Shown piece after piece: positions 1-7,783 of a DNA stretch of 64,000 nucleotides. Position numbers and translations under genes: made by a program. Origin of the DNA: Pseudomonadota bacterium (GTDB lineage Bacteria; Pseudomonadota; Alphaproteobacteria; Acetobacterales; Acetobacteraceae); the NCBI GenBank assembly GCA_021809435.1, contig JAKBAD010000001.1, positions 558,001 to 622,000 of the forward strand. The letters run 5' to 3'. The notes under the pieces were generated by a model. The model was not told the DNA's origin and did not search any database. It saw nothing but the letters and a program-made list of their open reading frames with translations. The first letter of the stretch is position 1, and each line of letters opens with the position of its first letter.

Positions 1-925
1 CCAAAATCGTCTCGGCGGCGCGGGTCATGCGCTCATGCTCGGCCTCCGACTCCTCGGGCGTGGTAATGCTCACCATCTCCACCTTGTAAAACTGGTGCTG
101 GCGCAACATGCCGCGCACATCACGTCCGGCCGAGCCCGCCTCCGAACGAAAACAAGGGGTGAGCGCGGTCATGCGCATTGGCAGCGCGCTGGCCTGCACA
201 ATCTCGCCCGCCACCAAATTGGTCAGCGACACCTCGGCCGTCGGAATCAGCCAGCGTCCATCCGTGGTCCGAAACAAATCCTCGGCGAATTTCGGCAGCT
301 GCCCGGTGCCAAACATGGTGGCGTCATTCACCAGCAGCGGCACTGTGGTCTCGTCATAGCCATGCTCGCTGGTGTGCACATCGAGCATGAATTGCCCAAG
401 CGCCCGCTCCAGCCGCGCCAGCGCGCCTTTCAGCACCGTAAAGCGCGCCCCCGCCAGCTTGGCCGCGCCGCCAAAATCCATCAGCCCCAGCGCCTCGCCA
501 ATCTCGAAATGCTGCTTCACCGCGAAGCCGAATTCGCGCCTCTCGCCCCATTCCTTCAGCACCTTGTTGTCAGCCTCATCGCGGCCGGGCGGCACCGCCT
601 CATCCAGCAAATTGGGAATCCGGCACAGCATGTCTTTCAGCAGCGCATCCAGCCGCGGCCCTTCCTTATCCAGCGCCTCCAGCTCGGCCCGTATCCGCGC
701 GCCCTCCGCTTCCAGCGCCGCGGTATCGGCCTTGGCGCGCTTGGCCTCGCCAATTTTCTTGGCCAGGCCGTTACGCGCCGCCTGCAGCTCCTGCTGGCTG
801 GCCAGGGCAGCGCGCCGCTGGTCGTCAATGGCGAGCAACTCGCGTGAGACCGGCTCAATCCCCCGCCGCGCCAACCCCGCGTCAAACCCCGCCGCATCCT
901 CGCGGATGGCCTTGATATCATGCAT
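1..925 (-). CDS. serS: Seryl-tRNA synthetase (3' end outside window)
   Basis: Charges tRNA-Ser (and tRNA-Sec where present) with serine in the cytoplasm. About 308 N-terminal residues are present and the C-terminus lies beyond the left edge. The translation begins [15 protein letters not shown] and shows the long antiparallel coiled-coil arm, rich in Ala/Glu/Leu/Arg (about residues 25-105). The class II core follows, with [28 protein letters not shown] and the motif 2 stretch MTPCFR-like ([17 protein letters not shown]) that precedes HQFYKVEM. The ATG at 923-925 was chosen over the one at 919-921, which opens a different, non-homologous frame. It overlaps the end of tatC by 8 bases, so it is probably co-transcribed as tatB-tatC-serS, an order common in alphaproteobacteria. 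Confidence 0.96.
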   Translation of the reverse strand, partial: MHDIKAIREDAAGFDAGLARRGIEPVSRELLAIDDQRRAALASQQELQAARNGLAKKIGEAKRAKADTAALEAEGARIRAELEALDKEGPRLDALLKDMLCRIPNLLDEAVPPGRDEADNKVLKEWGERREFGFAVKQHFEIGEALGLMDFGGAAKLAGARFTVLKGALARLERALGQFMLDVHTSEHGYDETTVPLLVNDATMFGTGQLPKFAEDLFRTTDGRWLIPTAEVSLTNLVAGEIVQASALPMRMTALTPCFRSEAGSAGRDVRGMLRQHQFYKVEMVSITTPEESEAEHERMTRAAETIL

Positions 926-1697
926 CGACCGTCTCCTCTTTCGGCTCCACGAGCTTCACGCTGAACACCGAAATCTCGAACAGAAAAATCAACAATCCGG
1001 CCATCAACACCTGGCTCGGCACATCGGGCGGCGCCATGATCGCGGCCGCGACAAAACAGCCCACATAGGCATAGCGCCGGTATTTGCGCAAAGCGCTTGA
1101 TGAAATAATCCCCACCTTACCCAGCAAGGTCAGCAACACCGGCAGCTCAAACGCCAGCCCGAACGCGAAGATCAACTTCATGACGATGTCGAGATAATCA
1201 GACACCTTGGCTAGAATCTGAATATCCACGCCCCCGCCCATGGTCTGGAACGAGAGAAAGAACTTCCACGCCACCGGAAAGAACACATAATAAGCCAGCG
1301 CCCCACCGGCGAAAAACAAAATCGGCGTAACGATGAGAAACGGCAGCAGCGCGCGTTTTTCCCGCTTATAAAGCCCCGGCGCCACAAACAGCCACACCTG
1401 CGCCGCCACCACCGGAAACGACACGAACGCCGCCGCGAACACCGCCACCTTCACATAGGTAAAAAACGCCTCATAGAGCGCGGTATAAATCAGCTCCGGC
1501 TTCTCCCCGCGCGCTTCGAGCGCATGAGCCAGCGGCGCGGCCAAAAACTCATAGATCTTGGGCGCGAAATGAAAACACACAATGAACGCGATGATAAAGG
1601 TCAGCCCCGACCAGATCAGCCGCTTGCGCAACTCCGCCAGATGCTCGAGCAGCGGCATCTCCTTGTCGTTAATCTCGTCTTCAGGTTGGTCGGTCAT
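918..1697 (-). CDS. tatC: Sec-independent protein translocase TatC
   Basis: Integral inner-membrane core of the twin-arginine translocase, which binds RR signal peptides of folded proteins together with TatB. The 259-residue protein starts with an acidic cytoplasmic tail, then the conserved [12 protein letters not shown] segment. Six hydrophobic helices follow, including [12 protein letters not shown] and the [13 protein letters not shown] stretch whose Phe/Glu contact the signal peptide. Length matches the family (about 250-260). It starts three bases after the tatB stop and overlaps serS by 8 bases, so translation is probably coupled. The third component, tatA, lies about 43 kb away at 45301-45537. 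Confidence 0.97.
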   Translation of the reverse strand: MTDQPEDEINDKEMPLLEHLAELRKRLIWSGLTFIIAFIVCFHFAPKIYEFLAAPLAHALEARGEKPELIYTALYEAFFTYVKVAVFAAAFVSFPVVAAQVWLFVAPGLYKREKRALLPFLIVTPILFFAGGALAYYVFFPVAWKFFLSFQTMGGGVDIQILAKVSDYLDIVMKLIFAFGLAFELPVLLTLLGKVGIISSSALRKYRRYAYVGCFVAAAIMAPPDVPSQVLMAGLLIFLFEISVFSVKLVEPKEETVDA

Positions 1698-1700
1698 GGC

Positions 1701-2156
1701 TCAATATCCCCAGCGGCGCGTGCCGGGCGGAATGAAAGCGGGGGTCGGGCTCTTGCGCGCGGCATCGGGCGGAATCACGCTGGGCGCATCGGGCGGCTCC
1801 TCCACCACGGGGGCGGGCGGCACATAGGCTGGGGTGGTCAGCGTGGCGGCGGCGCCTTCCACGGCGGTCTTGGCCTCGCTCACCGCGGCCCGCATGCTGC
1901 CCTTGGGGTCAATCGTCTCCATGGTCGCGGTCTTGAAATCGAAGCGCCTGAGCTTGCTGATCTCACCCTTGACATCCGAGAGATTGGCCTCGCGCATCAT
2001 GTCATCGACATGGCCCTGAAACTCGGCCGCCATGCCGCGCGCCTTCTTGATAAAGGCGGTCACGGTCCTGATCGCGACCGGCAAATCCTTTGGCCCGATG
2101 GCAATCAGCGCCACCGCCAGAATCAGGCCGATCTCTCCCCATGAAAAACCAAACAT
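1701..2156 (-). CDS. tatB: Sec-independent protein translocase subunit TatB
   Basis: Partner of TatC in the twin-arginine translocase receptor complex. The 151-residue product has the short N-terminal membrane helix (MFGFSWGEIGLILAVALIAI), the Gly-Pro hinge (IGPKDLP), an amphipathic helix (VAIRTVTAFIKKARGMAAEF) and a long charged, then Ala/Pro-rich, cytoplasmic tail. The ATG at 2154-2156 is preferred because MFGFSWGE is the canonical TatB opening. An upstream in-frame start would add 19 residues unlike the family and intrude on the hisI promoter. tatC follows three bases later. Confidence 0.95.
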   Translation of the reverse strand: MFGFSWGEIGLILAVALIAIGPKDLPVAIRTVTAFIKKARGMAAEFQGHVDDMMREANLSDVKGEISKLRRFDFKTATMETIDPKGSMRAAVSEAKTAVEGAAATLTTPAYVPPAPVVEEPPDAPSVIPPDAARKSPTPAFIPPGTRRWGY

Positions 2157-2241
2157 GGCGCCGTTGCTAGCAGGGCACGGGGCAATGGGCAATTCGCGCG
2201 CCAAACTTCCCAACCGCCATCAATCAGCCTATCTCTGGCCC

Positions 2242-2628
2242 ATGTCCCAGTTCCTCGATGCCCTCAAATTCACCCCCGACGGCCTCATCCCCGCCATCGC
2301 CCAGCAGCACGACACGGGCGAAGTCCTGATGATGGCCTGGATGACCCGCGAAGCGGTCGAGGAGACCCTCAAAACCGGCCAGGTCTGCTACTGGTCGCGC
2401 TCGCGCGGCAAGCTCTGGCGCAAGGGCGAAACCTCCGGCCAGCAGCAAAAGCTGGTCGAAATGCGCCTCGACTGCGACGGTGACACCCTCCTCCTCCTGG
2501 TCGACCAAAAAGGCGTCGCCTGCCACACTGGCCGGCGCAACTGCTTCTTCCTCACCGCCCATAACGGCGAATGGGTCGAAAACGCCCGCCCGGCGGTCGA
2601 TCCCGGCGCGCTCTACGGTCAGAACTAA
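2242..2628 (+). CDS. hisI: Phosphoribosyl-AMP cyclohydrolase
   Basis: Third step of histidine biosynthesis: opens the adenine ring of phosphoribosyl-AMP to give ProFAR. The 128-residue protein carries all family landmarks: VLMMAWMTREAV, CYWSRSRGKLWRKGE, and the zinc/magnesium-binding core LDCDGDTLLL...VACHTGRRNCFF. There is no HisE (pyrophosphohydrolase) domain, as usual in alphaproteobacteria, where hisE is separate. The ATG at 2242 starts directly on conserved sequence. An upstream in-frame ATG would run antisense through the tatB 5' end and was rejected. It is divergent from tatB and has no other his gene nearby. Confidence 0.97.
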   Translation: MSQFLDALKFTPDGLIPAIAQQHDTGEVLMMAWMTREAVEETLKTGQVCYWSRSRGKLWRKGETSGQQQKLVEMRLDCDGDTLLLLVDQKGVACHTGRRNCFFLTAHNGEWVENARPAVDPGALYGQN

Positions 2629-2718
2629 CCCGCCCCCGCCATTATGCACTTGAACCGAACCAAAAATCTGGGGCAGAACAGACATATAAAATAAGCTCAA
2701 AGGGGGAACGTCGCCGCC

Positions 2719-4365
2719 ATGGTCAAGCCAACCGGTCAGTCTCTGCTCACGCGCTCCCTTTTGGCGTCGGTCCTGCTCGTCGCCGCCCTGGCCGTGCTCA
2801 GCTTCACCCGCGCCGCCACCGCCGACAATGAAAGCGCCGACTATCCCGCCGCCTCGCTCACCGCCCCCCCCAATCAAGCCGCCCTCATCGCGCGCGGCAA
2901 ATATCTGGTCACCGCGGCCGATTGCGCGCCCTGCCACACCGGCCCCAACCACGCGCCCTTCTCGGGCGGGCTGGTCATGCAAACCCCTTATGGCGGCCTC
3001 GCCACCCCCAACATCACCCCCGACCCCACCACCGGCATCGGCTCCTGGTCGGAGGCCGATTTCTACAAAGCCATCCATAACGGCATCGCGCCGGGCCATG
3101 ACTGGCTGATCTTCCCGCGCTTCCTCTATCCGGCCATGCCCTACACCAGCTACACCAAGCTCTCCCGGCCCGATATCGACGCCATCCGCGCCTATCTCAT
3201 GTCCCTGGCGCCGGTAAAAATCGCCCCCACCCCGTCCACCATGGCCTTTCCCTTCAACCAGCGCCCGGTGCTGCTGGGCTGGCGGCTGCTGTTCTTCCAT
3301 GCCGGCCCCATGGCCATGAACCCCACCTGGAGCAATGATCTCAAAAACGGCGCCTACCTCACCGAGGCGCTGGGCCATTGCGGCGAGTGCCACACGCCCC
3401 GCAACCTGCTCTCGGCCATGGAGCTCAGCCGCGCCTATGCCGGCGCCCCCATCGATAATCTCTTTGCCCCCAACATCTCATCCTCCAAAACCGATGGCGT
3501 GGGCGGCTGGGCCACGTCCGACCTCGTCGCCTACCTCCATGATGACGGCAACATGACCAAAGGCTCGCCCTTTGGCGCCATGGGCGAGATGACCGACAAT
3601 TCCACCAGCCAGCTCCCCTTGTCCGACGATCAGGACATCGCCCTCTACCTGCAAACCGCCACGGCCCCGCAATCCAACCCCGCCACCAGCCCCGCGCCCG
3701 ATGCCACCGCCTCCATCGCCCGCGGCCAGACACTCTACGCCAATAATTGCGCCGCCTGTCACGGCGCGGCAGGCAAGGGCATGGGGCCCAACATGGTGCC
3801 ACCGCTTGCCGGCAACAACGCCGCCACCGCCGCCCAGCCCTACAACATCATCGGTGCGGCCCTGGGCGGCCTGGATAGCTGGGGCCCCAACGGCCCGCCC
3901 ATGCCCGCCTTCGGCGCCGCCCTGTCCGACCAGCAAATCGCCGACATCGCCAATTACGTCCGCACCAGCTTCGGCAACAACGCCACCCCCAACGCCACGG
4001 CGGCCATGGTCATGGCGCTGCGCGGCGCCGTGCCCCTGCCCGGCGCCGCCAGCTTCGCGGCCGACCAGCTCGGCTGCCCGCGTGTCAGCGCCTCTGGCAG
4101 CCCCGGCACGGTGGCCGATCCCGGCTCCAACCTGCTGGCCATTTATGCCGGCGCCACCCCGGCCACCCTGCCCAACCGCACCCGCGCCCTCATCGCGCAG
4201 GTCAAATCGGCCACCCCCACCATTTCACAAGCCGACCTCGCCGACACATTGCTCGCCGCCTATTGCCCCGTGCTCGCCGATCAGCCAGGAATGAGCCTCA
4301 CCGCCAAACAGGCGGCGCTCACCCAATTCCTCGCCGGAGCCCAACCCGAACTTGCCGGAAACTAG
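2719..4365 (+). CDS. Three-haem membrane-anchored cytochrome c (alcohol/gluconate dehydrogenase cytochrome subunit type)
   Basis: Periplasmic electron carrier resembling the cytochrome c subunits (AdhB/GndC type) that pass electrons from periplasmic dehydrogenases to ubiquinone. The 548-residue protein has an N-terminal hydrophobic segment (residues 12-30) acting as signal or anchor. Three CxxCH haem sites follow at residues 69-73 (CAPCH), 221-225 (CGECH) and 344-348 (CAACH). The motif GPPMPAFG after the third site may supply a Met ligand. No dehydrogenase subunit gene is adjacent; hisI is upstream and a GNAT gene overlaps the 3' end. A C-terminal extension of roughly 110 residues past the third domain, with two more Cys, is unusual. 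Family is clear; the partner enzyme is unknown. Confidence 0.9.
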   Translation: MVKPTGQSLLTRSLLASVLLVAALAVLSFTRAATADNESADYPAASLTAPPNQAALIARGKYLVTAADCAPCHTGPNHAPFSGGLVMQTPYGGLATPNITPDPTTGIGSWSEADFYKAIHNGIAPGHDWLIFPRFLYPAMPYTSYTKLSRPDIDAIRAYLMSLAPVKIAPTPSTMAFPFNQRPVLLGWRLLFFHAGPMAMNPTWSNDLKNGAYLTEALGHCGECHTPRNLLSAMELSRAYAGAPIDNLFAPNISSSKTDGVGGWATSDLVAYLHDDGNMTKGSPFGAMGEMTDNSTSQLPLSDDQDIALYLQTATAPQSNPATSPAPDATASIARGQTLYANNCAACHGAAGKGMGPNMVPPLAGNNAATAAQPYNIIGAALGGLDSWGPNGPPMPAFGAALSDQQIADIANYVRTSFGNNATPNATAAMVMALRGAVPLPGAASFAADQLGCPRVSASGSPGTVADPGSNLLAIYAGATPATLPNRTRALIAQVKSATPTISQADLADTLLAAYCPVLADQPGMSLTAKQAALTQFLAGAQPELAGN

Positions 4366-4942
4366 CCTCACCACCCTCTCGGGCCCCGCCCTGCTGCCAT
4401 ATCTGCCCGCGCTCGCCCGCCTGCGCATCGCGGTCTTTCGCGCCTGGCCCTATCTCTACGAAGGCGACCTCGCCTACGAGGAAACCTATTGCCGCACCTA
4501 CGCCGAGAGCCCCGGCGCGGCGGTGGTGCTGGCCATCCATGCGGGCGAGGTGGTCGGCGCCGCCACCTGCCTGCCGCTTGCTCAGGAGACCGACAACATC
4601 CAAGCCGCCTTCATCGCCGCTGGGCTCACCCCCGGCGAGATTTTCTATTTCGGCGAATCGGTGCTCCTGCCCAGCTTTCGCGGCCAGGGTCTGGGGGTGG
4701 GGTTTTTCCAGGCGCGCGAGCAAGTGGCCCGCGCCTGGGGCGCCCGGCTCGCCACATTCTGCGCCGTCCAGCGCGCCCCCAACGACCCCCGCCGCCCGCC
4801 CGGCTACACCCCGCTCGATGAGTTCTGGCGCCATCGCGGCTTCACCCCCCGCCCCGCTCTCACCTGCACCATGTCCTGGCGCGAAACCGGCGCCCCCGTG
4901 CCCAGCCAAAACCGCCTGATGTTCTGGACCAAACCGCTATGA
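4352..4942 (+). CDS. GNAT-family N-acetyltransferase
   Basis: Predicted acetyl-CoA-dependent acetyltransferase of unknown substrate, 196 residues. The acetyl-CoA loop is visible as SVLLPSFRGQGLGVGFFQAREQVARAWGA (Q/RxxGxG/A type). The preceding strand GEVVGAATCLPL and the C-terminal DEFWRHRGFTPRPAL complete the fold. The frame opens with TTG at 4352, overlapping the cytochrome stop by 14 bases. Its stop overlaps the next gene (ATGA, 4939-4942), so it is translationally coupled to the nitrilase-like gene. In other bacteria these two domains occur as one bifunctional GNAT/carbon-nitrogen hydrolase protein, so a joint function is likely. Confidence 0.88.
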   Translation: MPETSLTTLSGPALLPYLPALARLRIAVFRAWPYLYEGDLAYEETYCRTYAESPGAAVVLAIHAGEVVGAATCLPLAQETDNIQAAFIAAGLTPGEIFYFGESVLLPSFRGQGLGVGFFQAREQVARAWGARLATFCAVQRAPNDPRRPPGYTPLDEFWRHRGFTPRPALTCTMSWRETGAPVPSQNRLMFWTKPL

Positions 4943-5808
4943 AGCTCGCCCTCGCCGCCTTTGGCGTCACCCCCCCGCGTGACCTGCCCGCCTTCCTCAC
5001 CCGCATCGAGCGCCTGGCCGCCGAAGCCGCGCTGGGGGGCGCCGCGCTGCTGGCACTGCCCGAATACACCGCCATGGTCCTGGCCGGCGCCATCATCAAA
5101 ACCCCCGATGCCGCGCGCGAACTCGCCTGCGCGGTCGAGCAGGCCGAAGCCCTGGTCGCGGCGCTCAGCGCCATCGCCCAGCGCCACCAGCTCCACCTGC
5201 TGGGCGGCACCCTCCTCATGCGCGACCCCGATGGCAAATGCCGCAACCGCGCCCCCCTCATCGCCCCCTCCGGTGCCCTCGCCTGGCAGGATAAACAGCA
5301 CATGACCCGCTTCGAAGCCGAGGAATGGGGCCTCTCAGGCGGCCAGCCGCCCAAGGTTTTCGCCACCGCGCTCGGCCTCATCGGCATCTCCATCTGCTAC
5401 GACTCCGAATTCCCCCTCCATGTCCGCGCCCAGGCGACGGCCGGCGCCAAACTCATCCTCATGCCCGCCTGCACCGCCGATGCCGCTGGCTTCAACCGCG
5501 TGCGCTTCTCCGCCCGCGCCCGCGCCATCGAAAATCAATGCTACACCGCCCCCATCCCGCTGGTGGGCCAAGCCCCCTGGTCGGCCTCCATCGACAGCAA
5601 TATCGGCCACAGCGCCGTCTTCACCCCCTGCGACACCGGCTTCCCCCCCGATGGCGTGCTCGCCGCCTCGCCCCTCAACGAGCCCGGCCTTACCTTCGCC
5701 ACCCTCGATTTCGCGGCCATCGAGACTGTCCGCGCCTCCGGCACCGTGCTCAACCACCGCGACTGGAGCGTGGCGATTCCCCCCGCCCCCATCGTGGAGC
5801 TGACGTGA
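4939..5808 (+). CDS. Carbon-nitrogen hydrolase (nitrilase superfamily amidase)
   Basis: Cytoplasmic amidase/amidohydrolase-type enzyme, 289 residues. The catalytic triad is readable: Glu in LLALPEYTAM, Lys in WQDKQHMTRFE and Cys in IGISICYDSEFPL. Further support comes from LILMPACTADAAGFNRVRFSARARAIENQC, typical of the superfamily. The substrate cannot be told from sequence. It overlaps the upstream GNAT gene by 4 bases and lpxB downstream by 4 bases (GTGA), so the three are co-transcribed. Pairing with a GNAT domain matches known fused bifunctional proteins. Confidence 0.92.
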   Translation: MKLALAAFGVTPPRDLPAFLTRIERLAAEAALGGAALLALPEYTAMVLAGAIIKTPDAARELACAVEQAEALVAALSAIAQRHQLHLLGGTLLMRDPDGKCRNRAPLIAPSGALAWQDKQHMTRFEAEEWGLSGGQPPKVFATALGLIGISICYDSEFPLHVRAQATAGAKLILMPACTADAAGFNRVRFSARARAIENQCYTAPIPLVGQAPWSASIDSNIGHSAVFTPCDTGFPPDGVLAASPLNEPGLTFATLDFAAIETVRASGTVLNHRDWSVAIPPAPIVELT

Positions 5809-6989
5809 CCAAAATCTTCATCCTGGCGGGCGAGGCCAGCGGCGACCTCCTAGGCGCGCGCACCATGGCGGCGCTCAAGCGCCTGCGGCCAGATATCGAA
5901 TTTCTCGGCATCGGCGGCGAGCAGATGGCGCGCGAAGGCATTATTTCGCTCTTCCCCATGCATGATCTGGCGCTTCTGGGCCTGGCCGAGATCCTCCCCA
6001 ACATCCCCAATCTGCGCCGGCGCCTACGCCAAACCCTGGCCACCATCCACGCCGAATCGCCCGACATCTTACTCACCATCGACATTCCCGGCTTCGCGCT
6101 GCGCGTCCTGCGCGCGCTCGGCCCCGGCAAAACCAAGCGCGTGCATTATGTCGCCCCCCAGGTCTGGGCCTGGCGCGAGAGCCGGGTGAAAAAATATCCC
6201 GGCCTGTGGGAGGAACTGCTCTGCCTGCTCCCCTTCGAGCCTGACTTCTTCGCGCCTCACGGGCTGCACCCGGTCTTCACCGGCCATCCCGTGCTCGAAT
6301 CGGGCGCCGACCAAGGCGACGAAGCCCGCTTCCGCGCCACCCACAACCTGCCGGCCAATGCCGTGCCGGTCATCTTCATGCTCGGCTCTCGCCGCGGTGA
6401 AATCTCCCGCCTGGCGCCGGTGTTCCGCGACACGCTCAGCCTCCTCAAGCCACAAATCCCCAATCTGGTGCCCGTGCTGCCCGTCGCCCAAGGGGTCGAT
6501 GACACGGTGCGCGCCGCCACGCAGGACTGGCCGGTCCGCCCCCTGCTCGTGCACGGCGCGGGGGCGCGATACGACGCCTTCGCCGCCGCCCATGCCGCGC
6601 TCACCAAATCCGGCACCTCCACCCTCGAGCTGGCCATGGCCGGCGTGCCCATGGCGCTCACCTATCGGGTCAACCCGCTCTCCGCCTGGCTGTTCCGGCG
6701 CATGGCCAAGGTCAAATATGTTGGCATTGTCAACATCCTGGCCGGCCGCGCCCTGGTGCCCGAATTGCTCCAGCAGGATTGCACGCCGCCCAAGCTCGCC
6801 GCCACCCTGCTCACCCTGCTCGGCAACGACTCCACCCGCGCCGCCCAGCGCCAAGGCTACCGCGAAGTGCTGGCCAGCCTCCGCGCCCCCGAAGGCACCC
6901 CCTCGGAGGCCGCCGCCAAAGCCATCCTCGCCCTGCTGGCCCCCCCTGAACGCCGCGCTCCCTCCCGCCAGCTTCACAACTCCCAATAA
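5805..6989 (+). CDS. lpxB: Lipid-A-disaccharide synthase
   Basis: Glycosyltransferase (GT19) joining UDP-2,3-diacylglucosamine and lipid X to form the lipid A disaccharide at the inner membrane. The 394-residue protein begins VTKIFILAGEASGDLLGA, the family signature. It contains IDIPGFALRVLRALG, HYVAPQVWAWRESR, FEPDFF, FTGHPVLES, GSRRGEI and the C-terminal SGTSTLELAMAGVPM. The GTG at 5805-5807 is chosen because homology starts exactly there; further upstream the frame is antisense-like filler. It is distal in the GNAT-nitrilase-lpxB chain, away from the usual lpxD-fabZ-lpxA-lpxI neighbours. lpxK and waaA are at 31.7-33.9 kb. Confidence 0.96.
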   Translation: MTKIFILAGEASGDLLGARTMAALKRLRPDIEFLGIGGEQMAREGIISLFPMHDLALLGLAEILPNIPNLRRRLRQTLATIHAESPDILLTIDIPGFALRVLRALGPGKTKRVHYVAPQVWAWRESRVKKYPGLWEELLCLLPFEPDFFAPHGLHPVFTGHPVLESGADQGDEARFRATHNLPANAVPVIFMLGSRRGEISRLAPVFRDTLSLLKPQIPNLVPVLPVAQGVDDTVRAATQDWPVRPLLVHGAGARYDAFAAAHAALTKSGTSTLELAMAGVPMALTYRVNPLSAWLFRRMAKVKYVGIVNILAGRALVPELLQQDCTPPKLAATLLTLLGNDSTRAAQRQGYREVLASLRAPEGTPSEAAAKAILALLAPPERRAPSRQLHNSQ

Positions 6990-6990
6990 T

Positions 6991-7013
6991 CCGCTCCACC
7001 CGGCGGCTTTTTT
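6991..7013 (+). terminator. Weak hairpin plus T-run after lpxB
   Basis: A short CCGC...GCGG stem with a loop of about eight bases is followed by six to seven T residues, two bases after the lpxB stop. The stem is only four to five pairs, so this is a weak candidate rho-independent terminator. Confidence 0.35.
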
Positions 7014-7147
7014 ACCTACCCTTAACTGCCCCGCGCCCATAACAAGCCGCACGGCAACAGGCCTGCGCCTCTCTCAGCGCGGCACCTGAGCAAAAGCCAG
7101 GCGCCCGGCCACCAGCGCCGCGCCCCGCGGCGCCGCAAAGGATTGTC

Positions 7148-7618
7148 ATGACCACCCCCCCCCTCACCAATCTGCTGGCCCTGAGCAACAGCCTCGCCGC
7201 CCTGCAGGGCAGTGCGCTCAGCAACAGCTCCACCCTCCAGGCCGCCGCCCATATCACCCAGGCCGGCATATCGCTCAGCGCCATGGCGCCCGCCGCGCCG
7301 GGCAACTCACCTTATTACGGCCCGCTCGGCACCGCCGAATCGGTCTCGCTCTCGGGCATTGTCAGCGGCTCGGGCGGCGGCATCGGCGCGCTGGGCGGTT
7401 CCACCGGGCTCATCGGCGGGGTTGGCCTCCCCTCCATGAACGGCGGCCACGGCACGCATAGCGGCCTCTCCCTCACCACCTCCTCAGGTTCCGGCGGTTC
7501 CAGCGCCACCCTCTCGCTATCGGGCACGCTGGCCGCCTTCACCCCGCCACCGCCACCCCCCACCAGCGCACCCGCCAACAGCACCAGCCTCACCAGCTCA
7601 GGCACCAGCAACAGCTAG
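7148..7618 (+). CDS. Gly/Ser-rich low-complexity hypothetical protein
   Basis: I do not recognise this 156-residue protein. It is rich in Ser, Gly, Thr, Ala and Leu, with an N-terminal half of Leu/Ala/Ser heptad-like character (LLALSNSLAALQGSALSNSS) and a Gly-rich centre (GIVSGSGGGIGALGGSTG). A six-proline run and an Asn/Ser/Thr-rich tail follow. No Cys, no evident signal peptide and no membrane helix are seen. The start is the ATG 11 bases after a purine-rich AAAGGA at 7137-7142. It stands alone between lpxB and convergent maeB, and its stop abuts a palindromic repeat. Codon choice matches its neighbours. It could be a real secreted/structural low-complexity protein or a spurious frame. Confidence 0.5.
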   Translation: MTTPPLTNLLALSNSLAALQGSALSNSSTLQAAAHITQAGISLSAMAPAAPGNSPYYGPLGTAESVSLSGIVSGSGGGIGALGGSTGLIGGVGLPSMNGGHGTHSGLSLTTSSGSGGSSATLSLSGTLAAFTPPPPPPTSAPANSTSLTSSGTSNS

Positions 7619-7664
7619 AGCGACATCCAATCAAATGGACTCATTTGATTGGATAAAGTTGCTC
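7618..7664. repeat. Palindromic intergenic repeat, left hairpin
   Basis: A perfect 13-bp stem (7625-7637 with 7642-7654, around the loop GACT) is flanked by a shorter outer GAGC...GCTC pairing. It is AT-rich compared with its surroundings and starts at the stop codon of the preceding gene. Its look (TCCAATCAAATG...) resembles dispersed palindromic units found between genes in alphaproteobacteria. Confidence 0.7.
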
Positions 7665-7675
7665 GCTTAAACAAA

Positions 7676-7725
7676 GAGTTAGAGTATTTTTCATGAACTC
7701 ATGTGAATGGAAAATGCTCTAACTC
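7676..7725. repeat. Palindromic intergenic repeat, right hairpin
   Basis: An imperfect inverted repeat: GAGTTAGAG at 7676-7684 pairs with CTCTAACTC at 7717-7725. Pairing continues inward through ATTTT/AAAAT blocks with G-U-type mismatches. Together with the left hairpin it forms a two-unit element in the convergent gap between the Gly/Ser gene and maeB. Confidence 0.65.
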
Positions 7726-7759
7726 AAAAAAAACGCCCGGCCTTTGGTCTGGCCGGGCG
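7726..7759 (-). terminator. Rho-independent terminator of maeB
   Basis: A 9-bp GC stem (7734-7742 with 7751-7759, loop of eight) is followed on the minus strand by eight T residues (A-run 7726-7733 as given). It sits 24 bases past the maeB stop, in the right orientation for it. Confidence 0.9.
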
Positions 7760-7783
7760 TGTGCCTGCTTACCGCTGGCGGGC

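Noticed and set aside
2650-2692. TTGAAC and TATAAAAT as a promoter for the cytochrome gene
   Set aside because: The spacing is about 29-31 bases, far from the 16-18 needed for sigma-70.
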